Positions 34,201-43,764 of a stretch of DNA of 64,000 nt are shown in pieces; positions within the stretch are counted from its first letter, which is position 1, and each line of letters begins with the position of its first letter. Under the pieces are notes generated by a model that saw only the letters and a program-made list of their open reading frames with translations, made no database searches and was not told the DNA's origin. Source of the DNA: Hyalella azteca (Eukaryota; Arthropoda; Malacostraca; Amphipoda; Hyalellidae); assembly GCF_000764305.2 (NCBI RefSeq), contig NW_025946706.1, positions 62,001 through 126,000 on the forward strand, in the 5' to 3' direction. Position numbers and translations under genes: made by a program.

Positions 34201-37200
34201 GCCTTGCGAGAGATGTAAACACAACCTGGGAAGTTAAATTCAAAGTACGATGCATCGACGCATTGAAATGAGAGTGCACATCGTCAGCTATGGAATATTA
34301 TTCAATAACACCGCTAGAAGGGCGTGCGTGAAGTTGGAATCAATATGCAAGGATGTCGCCTCTACTCGACTGCGTCCACTAACAAGAGCCAAAGTGCATG
34401 CAATCACACGTAAGAGCGCCATGAAATGAATTAATTACCCTCTAGCGACAAGCACTTCTAGCCTCCTTCTCCTGCCCCCTCGAGCTCTGCCTTCATCTGT
34501 ATCCCATCGATCGCTTCCCGCCCTGGCAGAGTCGAGCGTTTTCCATAATTGTGACGCTCCCTCGAGTCCGCAGTCAAAAACATGCGTCGCTCGAATCCTG
34601 ACTTGGCGAAACAGTCGACCAGTCCATGGGTGCCGTTTAAGCATATAATGCACGGAAGATAACAAAGACAAGCCAATGAGTCAACCAAACCCCAAGTTTC
34701 ATGCCAAAATATCAATTTCAGATGCGGAAGTAGTATTCAAATGATATATTCCGATACGTGGAATCGTTGAATGAATATTCGTACGTCAAATCTATGGGAA
34801 GTTCTGGATTAAACTGGTGTTATAACACCTAGACGCACCTTTTGTTTATCATATGAATAAATATAGAGAAAAGATTTGCTATCTGTTTCCATTGCTCTCA
34901 TTTGTACTTCTTTGGATGGAACTGAAAAGATGAGCAGAATATACGCAATAAATTCGTACACGAAGTTGTGAGCAGGAGGTGTGTAGCACTAAATGTCGTC
35001 GAGCGCAGGAGTGCAACACTAAATGTCGTCGAGCGCAGGAGGTGTGCAGCAGTAAATGTCGAGCGCAGGAGATGTGTAGCACTGAATGTAGTCAAGCGCA
35101 GGAGTTGTTTAGCTCTCGATCCCGTCGAGTGCCAGAAAAGCAAAAACCTTCATCCCCACAACAAAGCATTGGCCAGGCCAGGATCGCTGACGTTCCTCAG
35201 CCGTGATCAAGGCGGCCACTGCATAACAGATGGATGCCCGCCGATGAAACGTGAGAGAAGAAGTGAGATAAGGTATACGTGTGGCATATACTATGTGCAT
35301 GGGCTTTGTTGGGTAGGTTTCGAGCGGCGTAAAGTATACGATGTTGGATTAGTGAGGTGAAGTTCATGTGGCATTTACGTTGTGGGGTTCGTGAGGTGAG
35401 GTTCGTGCGGCATATCGGAATTAGTGCGACGCGAAGAATTCGGCGCGAGGGTTCCGGAAGCAGCCATCGCCTCGTCAGCAAACTAGATAGCCGAGCCCCC
35501 GGTCGGTATAAGCGCGACCATGTCCCCGTTAATTGGGGATGGGATAAAGCTCTGGGGACGCGGCAGCTGCGAGAGCGAGGAATTACAAGTGAGCAGTTCC
35601 GTAGGCACAACTGTAGTACTCAGGAGGACGGAACGATGTAGAGCATTTAAATAATCATGAAATGTAGTATTAATTGCAGGCGGCAGTGACGGTTAAGAAA
35701 TAAAGCACCAAAAAGTTAGAGTTACAATTTTAAGACTTCCGCAAATATTCCGCTTCGCAACAGCTTGGAAGGCTTTACAAAAAGCTTTAAAATTTAAAAT
35801 AGAGAGATATAAAGGATCTTCTGGGAGATTTCAATAACATTTTTCGTTCTAAAAACATTTTTATTATATAGAAAAGAAAGCAAAATATCGACTATTTAAA
35901 TGAAATAAAAATATACGTACTGAATGAGTGTCGAAACGGCGCCTGCGATATAACAGGCTCAAAGAAATGACTTGCACCAAGAAAAATGTATGGGTCAGGG
36001 AGTTACCTACTTTCTTACCCACAAAACTAACAGAGAGCGGGTGTAGCACTCATACGCTCTTTTGCCGTGTCAAACTGGGTCAGGATGACCCATACAAGGG
36101 TGAAAAGTGCATCACTATTCGGACTAAGTCTCGCTCATTTCCTTGTGTGTATGGCTAAGTCGGTAGACCGCAGCTCACTTCACTTCGAGTTTGACGGCGG
36201 CTCAGGCGCTGCGCTGTCTCAGGATAAAACGACTTTGTAAAACAATCCAGTAGTACAATACTGGAATAAAACATCAACGTCACGCACAGAAAAGCTTTCA
36301 GAAGAAGCTGTCCTCTTGAGACAGACAACTCATCCCTACAAGGCATTCATGTCTAATCCTTCTGTTGGTGAAGACAAGAAGAAAATTGCATCTGGATAGG
36401 TAGAAGAGAGTATTGGCAGCTACACGATCAGCTCATCCTACATATAGCTAGGGTGATTCACGGAAACTTTCTGTTTTGTATTTCGCACCAAGCAACCAGA
36501 TTCTGTAGGAAAAAGGCGGGAAGTATTTTATATGAAAGGCAAGGTTCTGAAGTTTTGTGTCCCGCCTAGTCAGTTGCCCTGCTTGTTACGTGGGTGAACA
36601 CAGTTAGGGCAAGTGGAAGTGTGAATGCAGTAGGGTATGGAGATCAGCGGGCTGCCACAGCACCCAGAAACGTAGAGAGTTAGAGAGGTGCTTCCGCGTT
36701 CTCCACACTGTTCAGCTCGCTAACACGCTGCTATTCTGGGGATTTCGAATAGCAGTGGGGTACGAATACTCCACAAAGAACTGTAATTTCATCCCAACAA
36801 ACGGTCTGTGGCACTCAGCGAAAACGATTTTATTGATAGCCCAAATACAGCGTTTCGTGAGAACTTGCCTCACAGTGCAGTCGTTTTCTTTGGGGATGAG
36901 GCTCACTTCCACATTTCCGGCACGTAAAAAAGCAAAACACACGTTATTGTAGTGAGTGATAATAATCCGCGTGAACTCCATAAGAGGCGCTTCATATTGA
37001 ACGCGTAACTGGATGGTGTGCGGTGTCAAAAGTCGGCCTAATTGGCCCTTATTTCTTTGAGGAAAACGAACGCGTAGTAACGGTGACGGCAGCTCGGTTC
37101 ACGCAAATGATTGACGCCTTTTTTGCCAAAACTGGCTGAAATGAATGTCAGGGATGTCTGCTCCAACAGGATGGAGCCACGGCCCACACAGCGCCATGTT

Positions 37201-40200
37201 CAATGGATCTTCTGAGACAACATTTTGCGGAGCGCCTCGTCTCCTTGAGAGGTGACCTCCTTTGGCCGGCCCGTTCCCCCGATTTGGCTCTACGTGATTT
37301 TTTACGGGGTTATATTAAATCAATTGTTTGCAATGACTGTCCAAGGATCCTACCTCATTTGAAGAACATACGCCAAGCCATCGCAATATACCCGTCCATG
37401 TGCTTCAGCGCGTTGAACGAAACTTCAAAAATCGACTAACTGAATGCATTGACAAAGGTGGCCGTCATATGTCCGATGTCATCTTAAAACTAAGTGATGC
37501 AAGCATTAAGGTAATGTATTTTTTAATAAAATTTATATTGTAATTATATCTTTAATATTTGTTTTTATTGAGCTTTCCGTGAATCGTATAATAAAACATC
37601 TGTACATATGAATAAGACACTAACTATTTGTTCTTAATCGTTCTCTGGCGCAAAGCGCATGATCTAATTCTAAAGAGACCAAAATTTCACTAGAAGTACT
37701 CGAAATACTGATAATTTTTTCACGAAATTCAGTTAAAATACTTGTTTTTTGTTTCTACTTAAAATGGTGTACTCTAGTGATGATGTGCTACACGAGTTTG
37801 AACAAACCCTGCGAGTATTTCAGTGGGTGCATGTAGCCAGTACGTTTCATAGCGCCATGCCACATAGCAATTACAAAAAATCTTCGTCGGGGCTTGACAC
37901 AAGAGCGTCGTTGTGAGCAGGAGCTCAAGGCGAGCAGCGATCTTTCATTAAGGCTGAGCTGAAGTTTGCTCGAGACTTTTGAGTCGGCTAAACGTATAGC
38001 ACTCGTCACTGCTCAGCTAGCACTTGAGCCAACACACGAAACTTCCACGCAATTTGTAATGACTGCGGCTAAAAGGAAGCGAGCTTACCCCGTACAGGAA
38101 AAAGCTTGTTTTGAGGTTCAGTTTGCTCGTGAGCTTCAGAAAAATACTGAGCTATAAAACTACAAGAAAAGTTAGATTAATTTATAATTTCGATAAGATT
38201 ATCCATGCATAGAGAACCATCAATATAAAATTTCACGCATTTTAAATACGTTTGAGTATTGTTACACTATAAATTTAAAATAAACAACGCAACACTTGAA
38301 GCTTCGAAGACAAGGCAAATAGGCGTGTTATCTTACGTGCTTCACAGTAAACTTCCATTAAGGTAGACAAACCAAGATCAGCTGTGTGCTGAGAACGTAA
38401 TTTTCTTAACATTTCGGATTAGTGGCTTAGATGAAATCGATGTCATCATTATAGAAGTGTTGTCCATTATACTTGGATATAATTTTAGAACAAATGTTCA
38501 TTTCAAATATCGAAAACAGGGAAACGAAAGGCATTCCATTCATTTCTGCAAATGTTCAGCTGGATACCACAAATGACAAATCCAAATCTCAATTCCAAAA
38601 TTTAATCTCATCAGTGTATTCATCAGTGCTAAAGTCTACGGTTTTGAGAACCAGCATTTAACTATCATCGGCACTTTCTGTTGAAAAGGAACAAGTCTAG
38701 GAGCCTCAATACCAATTTGTATCGTTATTTGATGATAATACTGGGGTCAACCTAACTGCAACGATGATTCTTCTTACGGAAATAATAGATTAAACGAGCA
38801 CTAAGGCCTGTAGCATATCCGTAACATTGACATAAAAACAGCATGAGTGCAATATCAAAGAATGCGGCTGTTCTCAATTTTATTACGAACAATATTAGAT
38901 ATCCCTTCATGTAATGAAAAGTCAGCACGAAACAGAAGACAACTTAACCTTATTACCCAACATTTGCCCGAAGTAGATGGCTTACACGATAGCGAACCTT
39001 CGATGCGGTTGGCCACTAAGACTATATAGAAGGCGGCAGGCCTACAGGCCGTGACAAGTGGAGGCAATTAGAGCTGCTACATCTGCTGCTCGGCTGCGTA
39101 TGTATTAGAACCGCTAAGTCTGCTTCTAGGCTGCGTATATATACAGCAGCTCCTGATACAATACAGCCATTTACAGAGGCTAGAAGGCAGGCCTGCTCTT
39201 ACAGTGGCCACAACAGCACATCTGCTGATCAGTGCCATACAGAACAAAGCTGCTCGCTCTCTCATTGTATGCACGCATCCAGTACTTCCAGAGAAGATAA
39301 CCCGCAATGAGGAAGCTAACTTAATTCTTATGGTTAACATTATTGTTTAATTACGAATACTTGAGACAATTTCTGAGAAAATTAATTGGCAAATTGGTAA
39401 AATGTTGTTTCGTCCTTCAAAGGTAGACGAAACGCAAGAAACTAAGTTATGGAGCAAAATTTGACACGGGGTAAAATATATTAATTTCTTCACACAAGTA
39501 TGTTAGTTATAACTAAATGTAGAATAAGGAGTGCGGTACAACTATATTGAAGGGCCTTGCAATGGCTGATAAGGCGTCTTCGGCTCCATCAACTCGCCCA
39601 ACTTCGCACCCCAGTTCCGAGCTTTCCTTCCCGGCGACGGGCCATTTTTCAAAATGCTCACGTCGCCGAGGGTCGACCTCCCAACCCCTTGCTCCCTTTA
39701 TTTCTCTCTTTGCGCGAATGTCTTTTGGTATCGAAGCTTCGATTTCTAAAAGAACGCGAAGATTAAACACTACTTTTCATAAGTGTTTAAAAAATACATT
39801 AAGATGCATATCCATTACACGATGTGGATCAAACATGAGTATTACTCATAGACAAAGTGTTATTACTTTGTATTATTTAGTAGGGACATATTAAGGCTAT
39901 ATTTCGGAAAAGATTCGTGCGTGACAATTCATACCAATTGTACTAAAGTATACGATTAAATGATCGGTAGCATTGAACAATTGAGCTACAGTTACACGAT
40001 TTATGAGTGAGTGTAATGACTGATTTAACAACAGCTCCACTATTTGAGTAGATTACAAGAACAGCGTTGATCAAAGCTATAACGTCGGCCGCAACTGCAA
40101 TACTCATGAGTTAGAGTTGAGTGATAAGATGTGTCGCAGCAGCCACAGATCACAATCAGGCGTGGAGGTCCTGTAAGGGCGCGCAGGGTCCAGGCGACGC

Positions 40201-43099
40201 TGGCACCGCGCCAGACGCGACGGCACCAGCAGCACAAAGACAAAATCTCACCAACGGACGACGGTTGGCTTGTGTCGCCAGGCTCCAAGTCACCACTTTA
40301 TTATAATGCTTGTTATAAAAATAGTTTTTATTTTATAACTATTATACAATTAGCAAAATTTGCAATGAATGTTTATTATAGAATCATTGAAATATAAGTG
40401 ACATATTTTAGTTCTTGATACGACATGCTCGCGTTAAAGTTTCACGAAGCAGTAGCACATTTGCAACAGGGATGATTCGTTGTGTGACAACTTTCGTGTC
40501 ACACTTGAAAATATTCTATTCATGTTTAGTATACTGAAACTAAACCTTGACCATTGCAGCAAACTTTCTCATTGAAATTGCCGTTAACTTCAGTTCTCGT
40601 GAAAAAAAGACGCGTTTTCAGCCAAGAAAGCATAATTATTTGTTCATAGTTAACTCTGTTAGTTAACAAGGCCTTAAAAATACAAAGCATACATTGGATA
40701 TTTTTACCCGTAATACCATCTGAATTGAAACATATATCACTGAAGAAGAGCATAAAACAATGAAGAAATATTAATACTGCAGTGGTTGCAATACAGTCTG
40801 TGAGACGCTGTTACTGAATTTACTGCAGTGCCTGTGGCATCGCCGGAACTCTACCTCCCGATGGCTTCTCTCGCAGCCACCAAGCAGAAAGTTCAACTTT
40901 CGCGACCCGGCCACATTCCCCACTAAAGCTCCACTGCGCGGGAAATCTCCGAGCGTTTCTCCACCGCACACACATGGGCATACATCGCAGTACGATGAAA
41001 CTGCGAGCATTTCCCCGACCCAGAAAGTGGAGGCGTCATACGTGTTCTCAAATAGAAACACGCTATCGAAGATATCAAGCCCTGGATACTTTTAGCAATG
41101 GCGTTAACCATGACAATTTGTAGAGTAGTAAAACGTACTGAACGTCATTCGACGTTTGTTGGTCCATTGAGATAATCTTGGCGGCTTACGCGAAGTAATG
41201 AGAGCTGCAACAAAATATTTTTTAATGCATCTTTTAGGCGGATACTGTGTTGTAGGCTGTGTGAAGATCCAAATATAAAAAAAAATATGTTTCAGATGAA
41301 AGGCGCGGCTATGAACTTTTCTACGAACTTTAGTATACTATAGGCTCGTAAAAAAATATATTGACACCATCTTCTTTTGGAGGTTTTTCTCCAATAATTC
41401 GAGTTTAGAATCATTTATCCATGGCAAATAAATACAGGCCAAAAGCGGGAAAACACAAAGCTTTTAAAATTAACAGCGAGCAGATGACGTGCAATACGCA
41501 CATGAAGTAAGTATATTTTACAAGAATAAAAGACCATTAAGAGCTGGGACTCGCTTAAGGCGTCCGGCTTATAGGCGAGGTGGCAAAAAGATCTAGCACA
41601 TTCGCGGCTGTAGCTTAAATGAAAATTAGTTCACGCGTCCTGAAGAACAACTCAGCGTGCTGGGTTACTGGATAATACGGGTCTAGGATAGGAAATTGAT
41701 AGTCCTTAAGGATACCCTATTCAGATCGCCGTCTGGGAGCAGATTTCAATAGTTTTATTGCCTCTAATGAAATCCTTATATTTAGAAAAATTTTTATTCC
41801 AAATGAATCACGTTCAGGAAACCTAAGTAATTTCTGCGTGGGCAGATATTATCGAGAGATTCTTACTCGTGCCAACGAATAAGTGAGTTAAAAGAACCGT
41901 TTGCAAGAAACAAATAGAAACCATATGAAACTTATACGCTTTTTATTGTGGAGTCTCTGTAGAATGTTGGAAATTCTTTTCATTAAAATAACAACCTTAA
42001 TAATCAAGACAGCATAACATTGGTAGCCGGAACAATACAACAGCGGTGTAAAGATTTTATCATCATAACACTGAAGAAAATTTTGCTCTATACTGGGAAT
42101 TATTTGACAAGAAAGAAACGGAAATAAAATACGATATAATTACAACCAAAATTATTAAAGGAAGGAAGCTTCTAGAATACATGGGTGTAAAAAGGCATTC
42201 TCTCGCCTCTATCAACAACAATAACGAGGGAACTCAACACATGCAAAATGGCTAAACTTATGCCGCGTCGCGGCACAGAATTGAAGTTAAGCAGAAGAAA
42301 CTTGATATTTCGTGTGGAGGCAACGGGCTGGCATGGCTGCCCAGCAATAACACCCACTCCTTGGACACAAAACTGCCACTCAAATGTTCTTTAAAAGCCA
42401 AACTTTGGGCGATGAAAAGTTTTGAAGCGGGCGAGCAAACGAATACTTGGCGGACGCATCGATTTGACGAGTCTAGGTTTCCGGGCTCGGTTGGCGAGAG
42501 CTTTGATGCATCGCTCCAAGATCGAGCCTTTGATCTGTCATTGATCCTGGGCTCGTTTGATCAGGCTCAGCGAAAGCCTCGTCTCGACCATGAGCTTGCT
42601 GCTTCATTGGCCAAATTGTTTTGGTCTCGAACGTGTGCGCTAAATTTAGGCGCGTGCATACAACAGGTGGCGGCATCTCAAAGCACGGAAATATGACCTT
42701 AATGATGTTAATCAAGAGGTTATCCTTTATCAGATTACCTCACTAACTTCTTTGCAACCAAACGCGTTAATCAATAACGAACTTTTCACACATCAATAAG
42801 ATGTTCTCGTTGACACTCTGCGATATGACATCAGGTGTGTAAAAGTTTTTCTTTGCCAATTAAGTATCAGGCCATGAAGTCTCAGCTTCCGAATTAATTT
42901 TGGATGAAAAACGTGCAAGAAAGTTTATTTATTATCTACCATGATAGCCGTACACGCAACACGTACCTATTGTGTGCGTGGAAGCGCAGTTGCAGTTCGT
43001 GGTCGACGTCCCGCTTGACCCGTGCGTGTTGCTGCTGCAGCAACGAGCGCTCGAAGAACACGGGCTCGAAGTGACGGATGTGGGCGCTCAGCACCAGCC
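11325..43099 (-). CDS. ADAM10: ADAM10/Kuzbanian transmembrane metalloprotease (5' partial, 16 coding exons)
   Basis: ADAM10 is the membrane alpha-secretase that sheds Notch, its ligands and other surface proteins. Sixteen exons with GT-AG junctions and fully matching phases give 1408 visible residues, numbered here from the first complete codon at 43097. Order: prodomain (1-276) with an upstream basic site RVKRD in exon a; cysteine-switch candidate (Cys about 143); furin site RFKR (273-276); catalytic domain with [12 protein letters not shown] (His447, Glu448, His451, His457) and Met-turn NYIMFAR (Met476); disintegrin region [16 protein letters not shown] (about 521-620); cysteine-rich region to about 709; membrane segment about 739-762; then a lysine/serine-rich cytoplasmic tail of about 650 residues. 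The run SLNTGIVT...NYG...HVPP and [16 protein letters not shown] identify ADAM10 rather than another ADAM. A signal peptide is missing: exon a starts in mid-codon, so at least one exon lies upstream. Stop codon at 11327-11325. Confidence 0.95.
14711..14798. repeat. Short tandem repeat, about 2.5 copies
   Basis: Units containing GCTAGAGACGCTA and TTAGTGTTATTGTTA repeat at 36-45-bp spacing. Confidence 0.75.
15497..15720. repeat. Degenerate tandem repeat
   Basis: Four to five copies of a unit with TTAATTGAAGAGGCACA and GATGATTAGCGGGAAAATG, unit length roughly 50 bp and decaying towards the right. Confidence 0.75.
15951..16085 (-). CDS. ADAM10: ADAM10 exon o (stalk and membrane segment)
   Basis: Encodes [20 protein letters not shown] and [16 protein letters not shown]. 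The D-x-x-GPLA-x-L and HWWAV motifs are typical of ADAM10. Donor TTG|GTCAGT. A damaged copy of this donor region lies about 150 bp downstream. Confidence 0.93.
16158..16256. repeat. 42-bp tandem repeat, about 2.4 copies
   Basis: Unit contains GGTACTGCCTGCTGCGCTAA and GTAAGTACATCTCAT; the two full copies are nearly identical. Confidence 0.85.
16694..16808 (-). CDS. ADAM10: ADAM10 exon n (membrane-proximal)
   Basis: Encodes [20 protein letters not shown] and CRE, equivalent to the conserved G-x-PC-x-x-(F/Y)-(R/K)GYCDVF block. Donor GAA|GTGAGT. Confidence 0.94.
17205..17368 (-). CDS. ADAM10: ADAM10 exon m (cysteine-rich domain)
   Basis: Encodes [30 protein letters not shown] and [14 protein letters not shown], all matching ADAM10 order. 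Acceptor GTAG, donor GTGAGT, phase 2. Confidence 0.93.
18111..18242 (-). CDS. ADAM10: ADAM10 exon l (disintegrin domain)
   Basis: Encodes [20 protein letters not shown] and [18 protein letters not shown]. 44 codons with phase 0 at both ends. The acceptor is GAAG. Confidence 0.93.
18565..18726 (-). CDS. ADAM10: ADAM10 exon k (disintegrin domain)
   Basis: Encodes [20 protein letters not shown] and CDDQCCFPM, the disintegrin signature. Exactly 54 codons, phase 0 at both ends. Confidence 0.95.
18872..19243. repeat. 18-19-bp minisatellite abutting the ADAM10 exon j donor
   Basis: About 20 copies of CATGACCCACCTATCACC or its 19-bp variant. On the minus strand each unit contains AGGTGGGT, which resembles a 5' splice site. 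The array starts a few bases after the real donor GTGAGT. Confidence 0.95.
19246..19363 (-). CDS. ADAM10: ADAM10 exon j (end of catalytic domain)
   Basis: Encodes [20 protein letters not shown] and ends at FPQ, a nearly invariant ADAM10 stretch. The 18-19-bp minisatellite begins within a few bases of its donor. Confidence 0.95.
19501..19640 (+). mobile_element. Palindromic MITE-like repeat, copy 1
   Basis: Starts GAATGGGTGATATTGTACAA, has the core GTAGCACTGATACGCTCAT and ends with an inverted trace of its start (AAGTGCATCGCTAA). Same family as the copies at 28000, 35981, 43765, 44058, 44280, 57532 and 61431. Confidence 0.65.
19833..20008 (-). CDS. ADAM10: ADAM10 exon i (zinc-binding active site)
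   Basis: Encodes [20 protein letters not shown], the zinc motif [13 protein letters not shown] and the Met-turn NYIMFA. All three zinc-binding histidines and the catalytic glutamate are present, so the enzyme should be active. Confidence 0.97.
20281..20440. repeat. 28-bp minisatellite, about 6 copies, behind the exon h donor
   Basis: Unit contains AAAGCTTCACTACATCATGA and ATGCAAT. It ends 14 bases before the exon h boundary at 20454. Confidence 0.92.
20454..20553 (-). CDS. ADAM10: ADAM10 exon h (catalytic domain)
   Basis: Encodes [20 protein letters not shown] and [13 protein letters not shown], including the conserved LGLAW. Donor AAG|GTCTGA, phase 0. Confidence 0.94.
20561..20692. repeat. 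31-bp tandem repeat, about 4 copies, before the exon h acceptor
   Basis: Unit contains GTGGTGTAGTTATAAAGTAT and GTGGTTTA; it starts only 7 bases outside exon h. Confidence 0.9.
21045..21150 (-). repeat. 24-bp array made from the exon g end and its donor
   Basis: Minus-strand unit: CCTACATGTTCACGTACAG followed by GTGAG. The genuine exon end (GTAAG donor at 21127) is the first unit; two exact decoy donors and one degraded one follow in the intron. Confidence 0.92.
21128..21220 (-). CDS. ADAM10: ADAM10 exon g (catalytic domain)
   Basis: Encodes [20 protein letters not shown] then [10 protein letters not shown]. Corresponds to the ADAM10 segment containing GVEKFLEL. Its end and donor form the first unit of a 24-bp tandem array. 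Confidence 0.95.
21628..21945 (+). repeat. 30-bp minisatellite, about 10.5 copies
   Basis: Unit contains CTTAGGGTAACATTAAAGC and TAGAGTATTT. Because 30 is a multiple of three, it produces a spurious 120-residue open frame. Confidence 0.95.
22292..22385 (-). CDS. ADAM10: ADAM10 exon f (catalytic domain)
   Basis: Encodes [21 protein letters not shown]-x-F-M-(V/I)-KRI(R/K)I is an ADAM10 hallmark. Acceptor CTGCAG, donor AG|GTGCTT. Confidence 0.93.
22410..22591. repeat. Degenerate tandem repeat near exon f
   Basis: Six or more irregular copies of a unit with AATATCATTTGCATCAAGCA. It lies just upstream (in transcript terms) of the exon f acceptor. Confidence 0.85.
22962..22985 (-). repeat. Exact 24-bp copy of exon e coding sequence in the intron, at the donor
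   Basis: Identical to 23028-23051 inside exon e (contains GATGGACTCGATGCAGGCCT). In the intron it begins immediately after the donor GT. Confidence 0.95.
22988..23133 (-). CDS. ADAM10: ADAM10 exon e (start of catalytic domain)
   Basis: Encodes [20 protein letters not shown] and [18 protein letters not shown], the first strands of the protease after furin cleavage. A 24-bp exon segment is copied exactly into the intron directly behind the donor. Confidence 0.93.
23422..23895 (-). CDS. ADAM10: ADAM10 exon d (cysteine switch, long insert, furin site)
   Basis: Starts [17 protein letters not shown] and carries the cysteine-switch candidate in DDCAS. A long Ser/Ala/Asn-rich segment of about 130 residues follows. 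The exon ends TRFKR, with the last Arg split over the junction. The insert makes this exon longer than the matching human region. Confidence 0.9.
24137..24239 (-). CDS. ADAM10: ADAM10 exon c (prodomain)
   Basis: Encodes [20 protein letters not shown] then YYLEPAHR, equivalent to the G-x-x-x-DG-F-G-x-I and Y-x-EP motifs of ADAM10. Acceptor GGCAG, donor AG|GTGCGT. Confidence 0.92.
24240..25274 (-). other. ADAM10 intron between exons b and c
   Basis: About 1 kb. A purine-rich, GC-richer block is at 24400-24620, but its open frame (24416-24616 plus) has no recognisable content. The exon b donor copy is at the right end. Nothing else seen. Confidence 0.5.
25206..25306 (-). repeat. Two-copy duplication across the exon b donor
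   Basis: 25256-25306 (exon end plus donor) and 25206-25255 (intron) align over about 50 bp: both read CTTACAGCGGAT, a diverged middle, then GTAGCAATACT and CCATTC. In the copy the donor GTGAGT has become TTGGGT. Confidence 0.85.
25275..25393 (-). CDS. ADAM10: ADAM10 exon b (prodomain)
   Basis: Encodes [20 protein letters not shown] and [15 protein letters not shown], a strongly conserved prodomain block. Acceptor GACAG, donor G|GTGAGT. The end of this exon and its donor are duplicated in the intron (25206-25255). Confidence 0.9.
26401..26632. repeat. 40-bp minisatellite, about 6 copies
   Basis: Unit contains GCAGCAGAGCGCAGGAAATA and GTGAGCCGGATAATTAGA; copies are almost identical. Confidence 0.95.
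28000..28135 (+). mobile_element. Palindromic MITE-like repeat, copy 2
   Basis: Starts AATGAATGGGTCCAATCG, has the core GCACTGATACGCTCTAT and ends AAAAAGTGC...TTTGGACAAAGTG, the inverted form of its start. Diverged and shortened in the middle. Confidence 0.6.
28222..28347. repeat. 34-bp minisatellite, about 3.7 copies
   Basis: Unit contains GTGACATCAGCACCATGTCA and ACATCGTGCGTCTG. Confidence 0.95.
28545..28665. repeat. Degenerate short repeat
   Basis: Irregular copies of an AACTAAGACG/ATCAAAC-type unit of about 17 bp. Confidence 0.7.
29223..29412. repeat. 42-bp minisatellite, about 4.5 copies
   Basis: Unit contains CTGCAGACGAAACGGGATCA and GCAGACGATGGGTCATA. Confidence 0.93.
29844..29877. 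other. 34-base inverted repeat (hairpin)
   Basis: GCGCTACCTCC, loop TATAAA, GGAGGTA, four unpaired bases, then TAGCGC. The loop sequence resembles a TATA box by chance or design. Confidence 0.7.
29891..29999. repeat. 23-bp minisatellite, about 4.7 copies
   Basis: Unit contains CACAATTGTACCCATAAAGT followed by AAG. Confidence 0.93.
31775..31925. repeat. 12-bp tandem repeat, about 12 copies
   Basis: Unit AATCAAAGCAAG and close variants. As a multiple of three it gives spurious open frames on both strands. Confidence 0.93.
32070..32315. repeat. Degenerate tandem repeat
   Basis: Repeated GATAAAGAACTAGCGCATCT and GTGATATTGCGACAT pieces with irregular spacing. Confidence 0.85.
33028..33275. repeat. 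Higher-order 20/40-bp minisatellite
   Basis: 20-bp subunits ACAACACGGCTCGTGTCTCG and ACAACACGGCCGGTGTCTTG alternate to form 40-bp units. A degraded tail continues to about 33440. Confidence 0.95.
34972..35120. repeat. Tandem repeat of about 32 bp, 4-5 copies
   Basis: Unit contains AGCGCAGGAGGTGTGTAGCA and CTAAATGTCGTCG, with small length changes between copies. Confidence 0.92.
35981..36145 (+). mobile_element. Palindromic MITE-like repeat, copy 3
   Basis: Start GAAAAATGTATGGGTCA, core GTAGCACTCATACGCTCTTT, then CAAACTGGGTCAGGATGACC. End AAGTGCATCACTATTCGGAC is the inverted form of the start seen in other copies. One of the fuller members. Confidence 0.7.
36447..37591 (+). mobile_element. 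Inactive Tc1/mariner-type transposon (about 1.14 kb)
   Basis: Ends carry a perfect 12-bp inverted repeat: GATTCACGGAAA at 36455-36466 and TTTCCGTGAATC at 37574-37585. The plus strand between them encodes a broken transposase: DEAHFHISG (near 36894), [11 protein letters not shown] (near 37164) and [15 protein letters not shown] (near 37275). The spacing from the second catalytic Asp to the Asp of LRDF is 41 residues, suggesting a DD41D group. Stops and frame changes break it into several pieces, the longest 37203-37439. It lies in the large ADAM10 intron, opposite to its transcription. The name of the subgroup is inference. Confidence 0.85.
36880..37439 (+). pseudogene. Transposase pseudogene of the mariner-type element
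   Basis: Readable transposase fragments in changing frames with at least several in-frame stops. The stop directly after the HISGT stretch near 36925 and frame loss around 37040-37130 show that it cannot make a full protein. Confidence 0.8.
37592..42966 (-). other. Large ADAM10 intron, right part
   Basis: 5.4 kb between the transposon and ADAM10 exon a. No exon, RNA gene or long repeat recognised. GC-richer patches at 39050-39310, 39560-39720, 40130-40280 and 42420-42620 contain open frames on both strands without any known protein pattern. Confidence 0.55.
42967..43099 (-). CDS. ADAM10: ADAM10 exon a (N-terminal prodomain)
   Basis: Encodes [20 protein letters not shown] and, further on, [20 protein letters not shown]. 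Matches the start of the ADAM10 prodomain, including the upstream basic RxKR site. Acceptor GCCAG and donor AG|GTACGT. The first two bases complete a codon from a missing upstream exon. Phase 2 fits exon b, 17.6 kb away. Confidence 0.85.
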
Positions 43100-43764
43100 C
43101 TGGCAGGTGGAAACAGGGGAAGAAGTTGTCAACACAAATAATAATTCATTATATTATACACAAAACCTAGACATGACCTTTTTACCACAAATAATGATTC
43201 GTTACTTTAGACACAAAATAGTTTAGCAAAAAATAATAATGAAGGTTGAGATCGATTTTAATGCAAAAAAAAACATTATTTTCGTACAATTCGTCGGGCA
43301 CAGTCAATTTTTCGGTGAGAAAATATATCCAGATCCTAAGATGCGGATCTTTCTTTGAACAGACAAATTTGTTTACGGAGAAAATTTGACTTTCGTTGGT
43401 GACTAAGTTTAACCTAGAAGTAAAATTTGAGCAAAAAATGGGTACCCAGTAGAGTTAAAAAGTCAGAAGAAAAATTCGAATTCTATGTAACACTTTAAGA
43501 GTAAACACCATTCAAAATATGAAACACCGCAGACGTCGCCCTACGCTGTCAGACATGCAAGACTTTATAGGGAATACAAACATTGAAGAAACGCCCAGCA
43601 GACGTTCAGAGGTCAGCAGCTTGCCTTCAATTGGATGCGAAACCAAAGCCATAGTTTTCTTAACAACGCTCCCTCGCATCCCGACGACCCAGGCATCACA
43701 CAGAACAGTACGGCCACTGCCTGCAGGCTATACGGCCGGCGATCTGCAGCCGTGAACACTCAAT

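Larger units (their letters stand above)
25394..36446 (-). other. Large ADAM10 intron, left part
   Basis: No exon recognised. Content is AT-rich DNA with at least nine minisatellites, two copies of the palindromic MITE-like repeat and a hairpin (29844-29877). A GC-rich patch at 32820-32960 has no coding or RNA pattern that I can name. Confidence 0.65.

Noticed and set aside
36147..36215. tRNA-like words (GGCTAAGTCGGTAGACC and a later TTCGAGTTT)
   Set aside because: The acceptor stem and anticodon arm do not pair; at best a chance match or decayed SINE.
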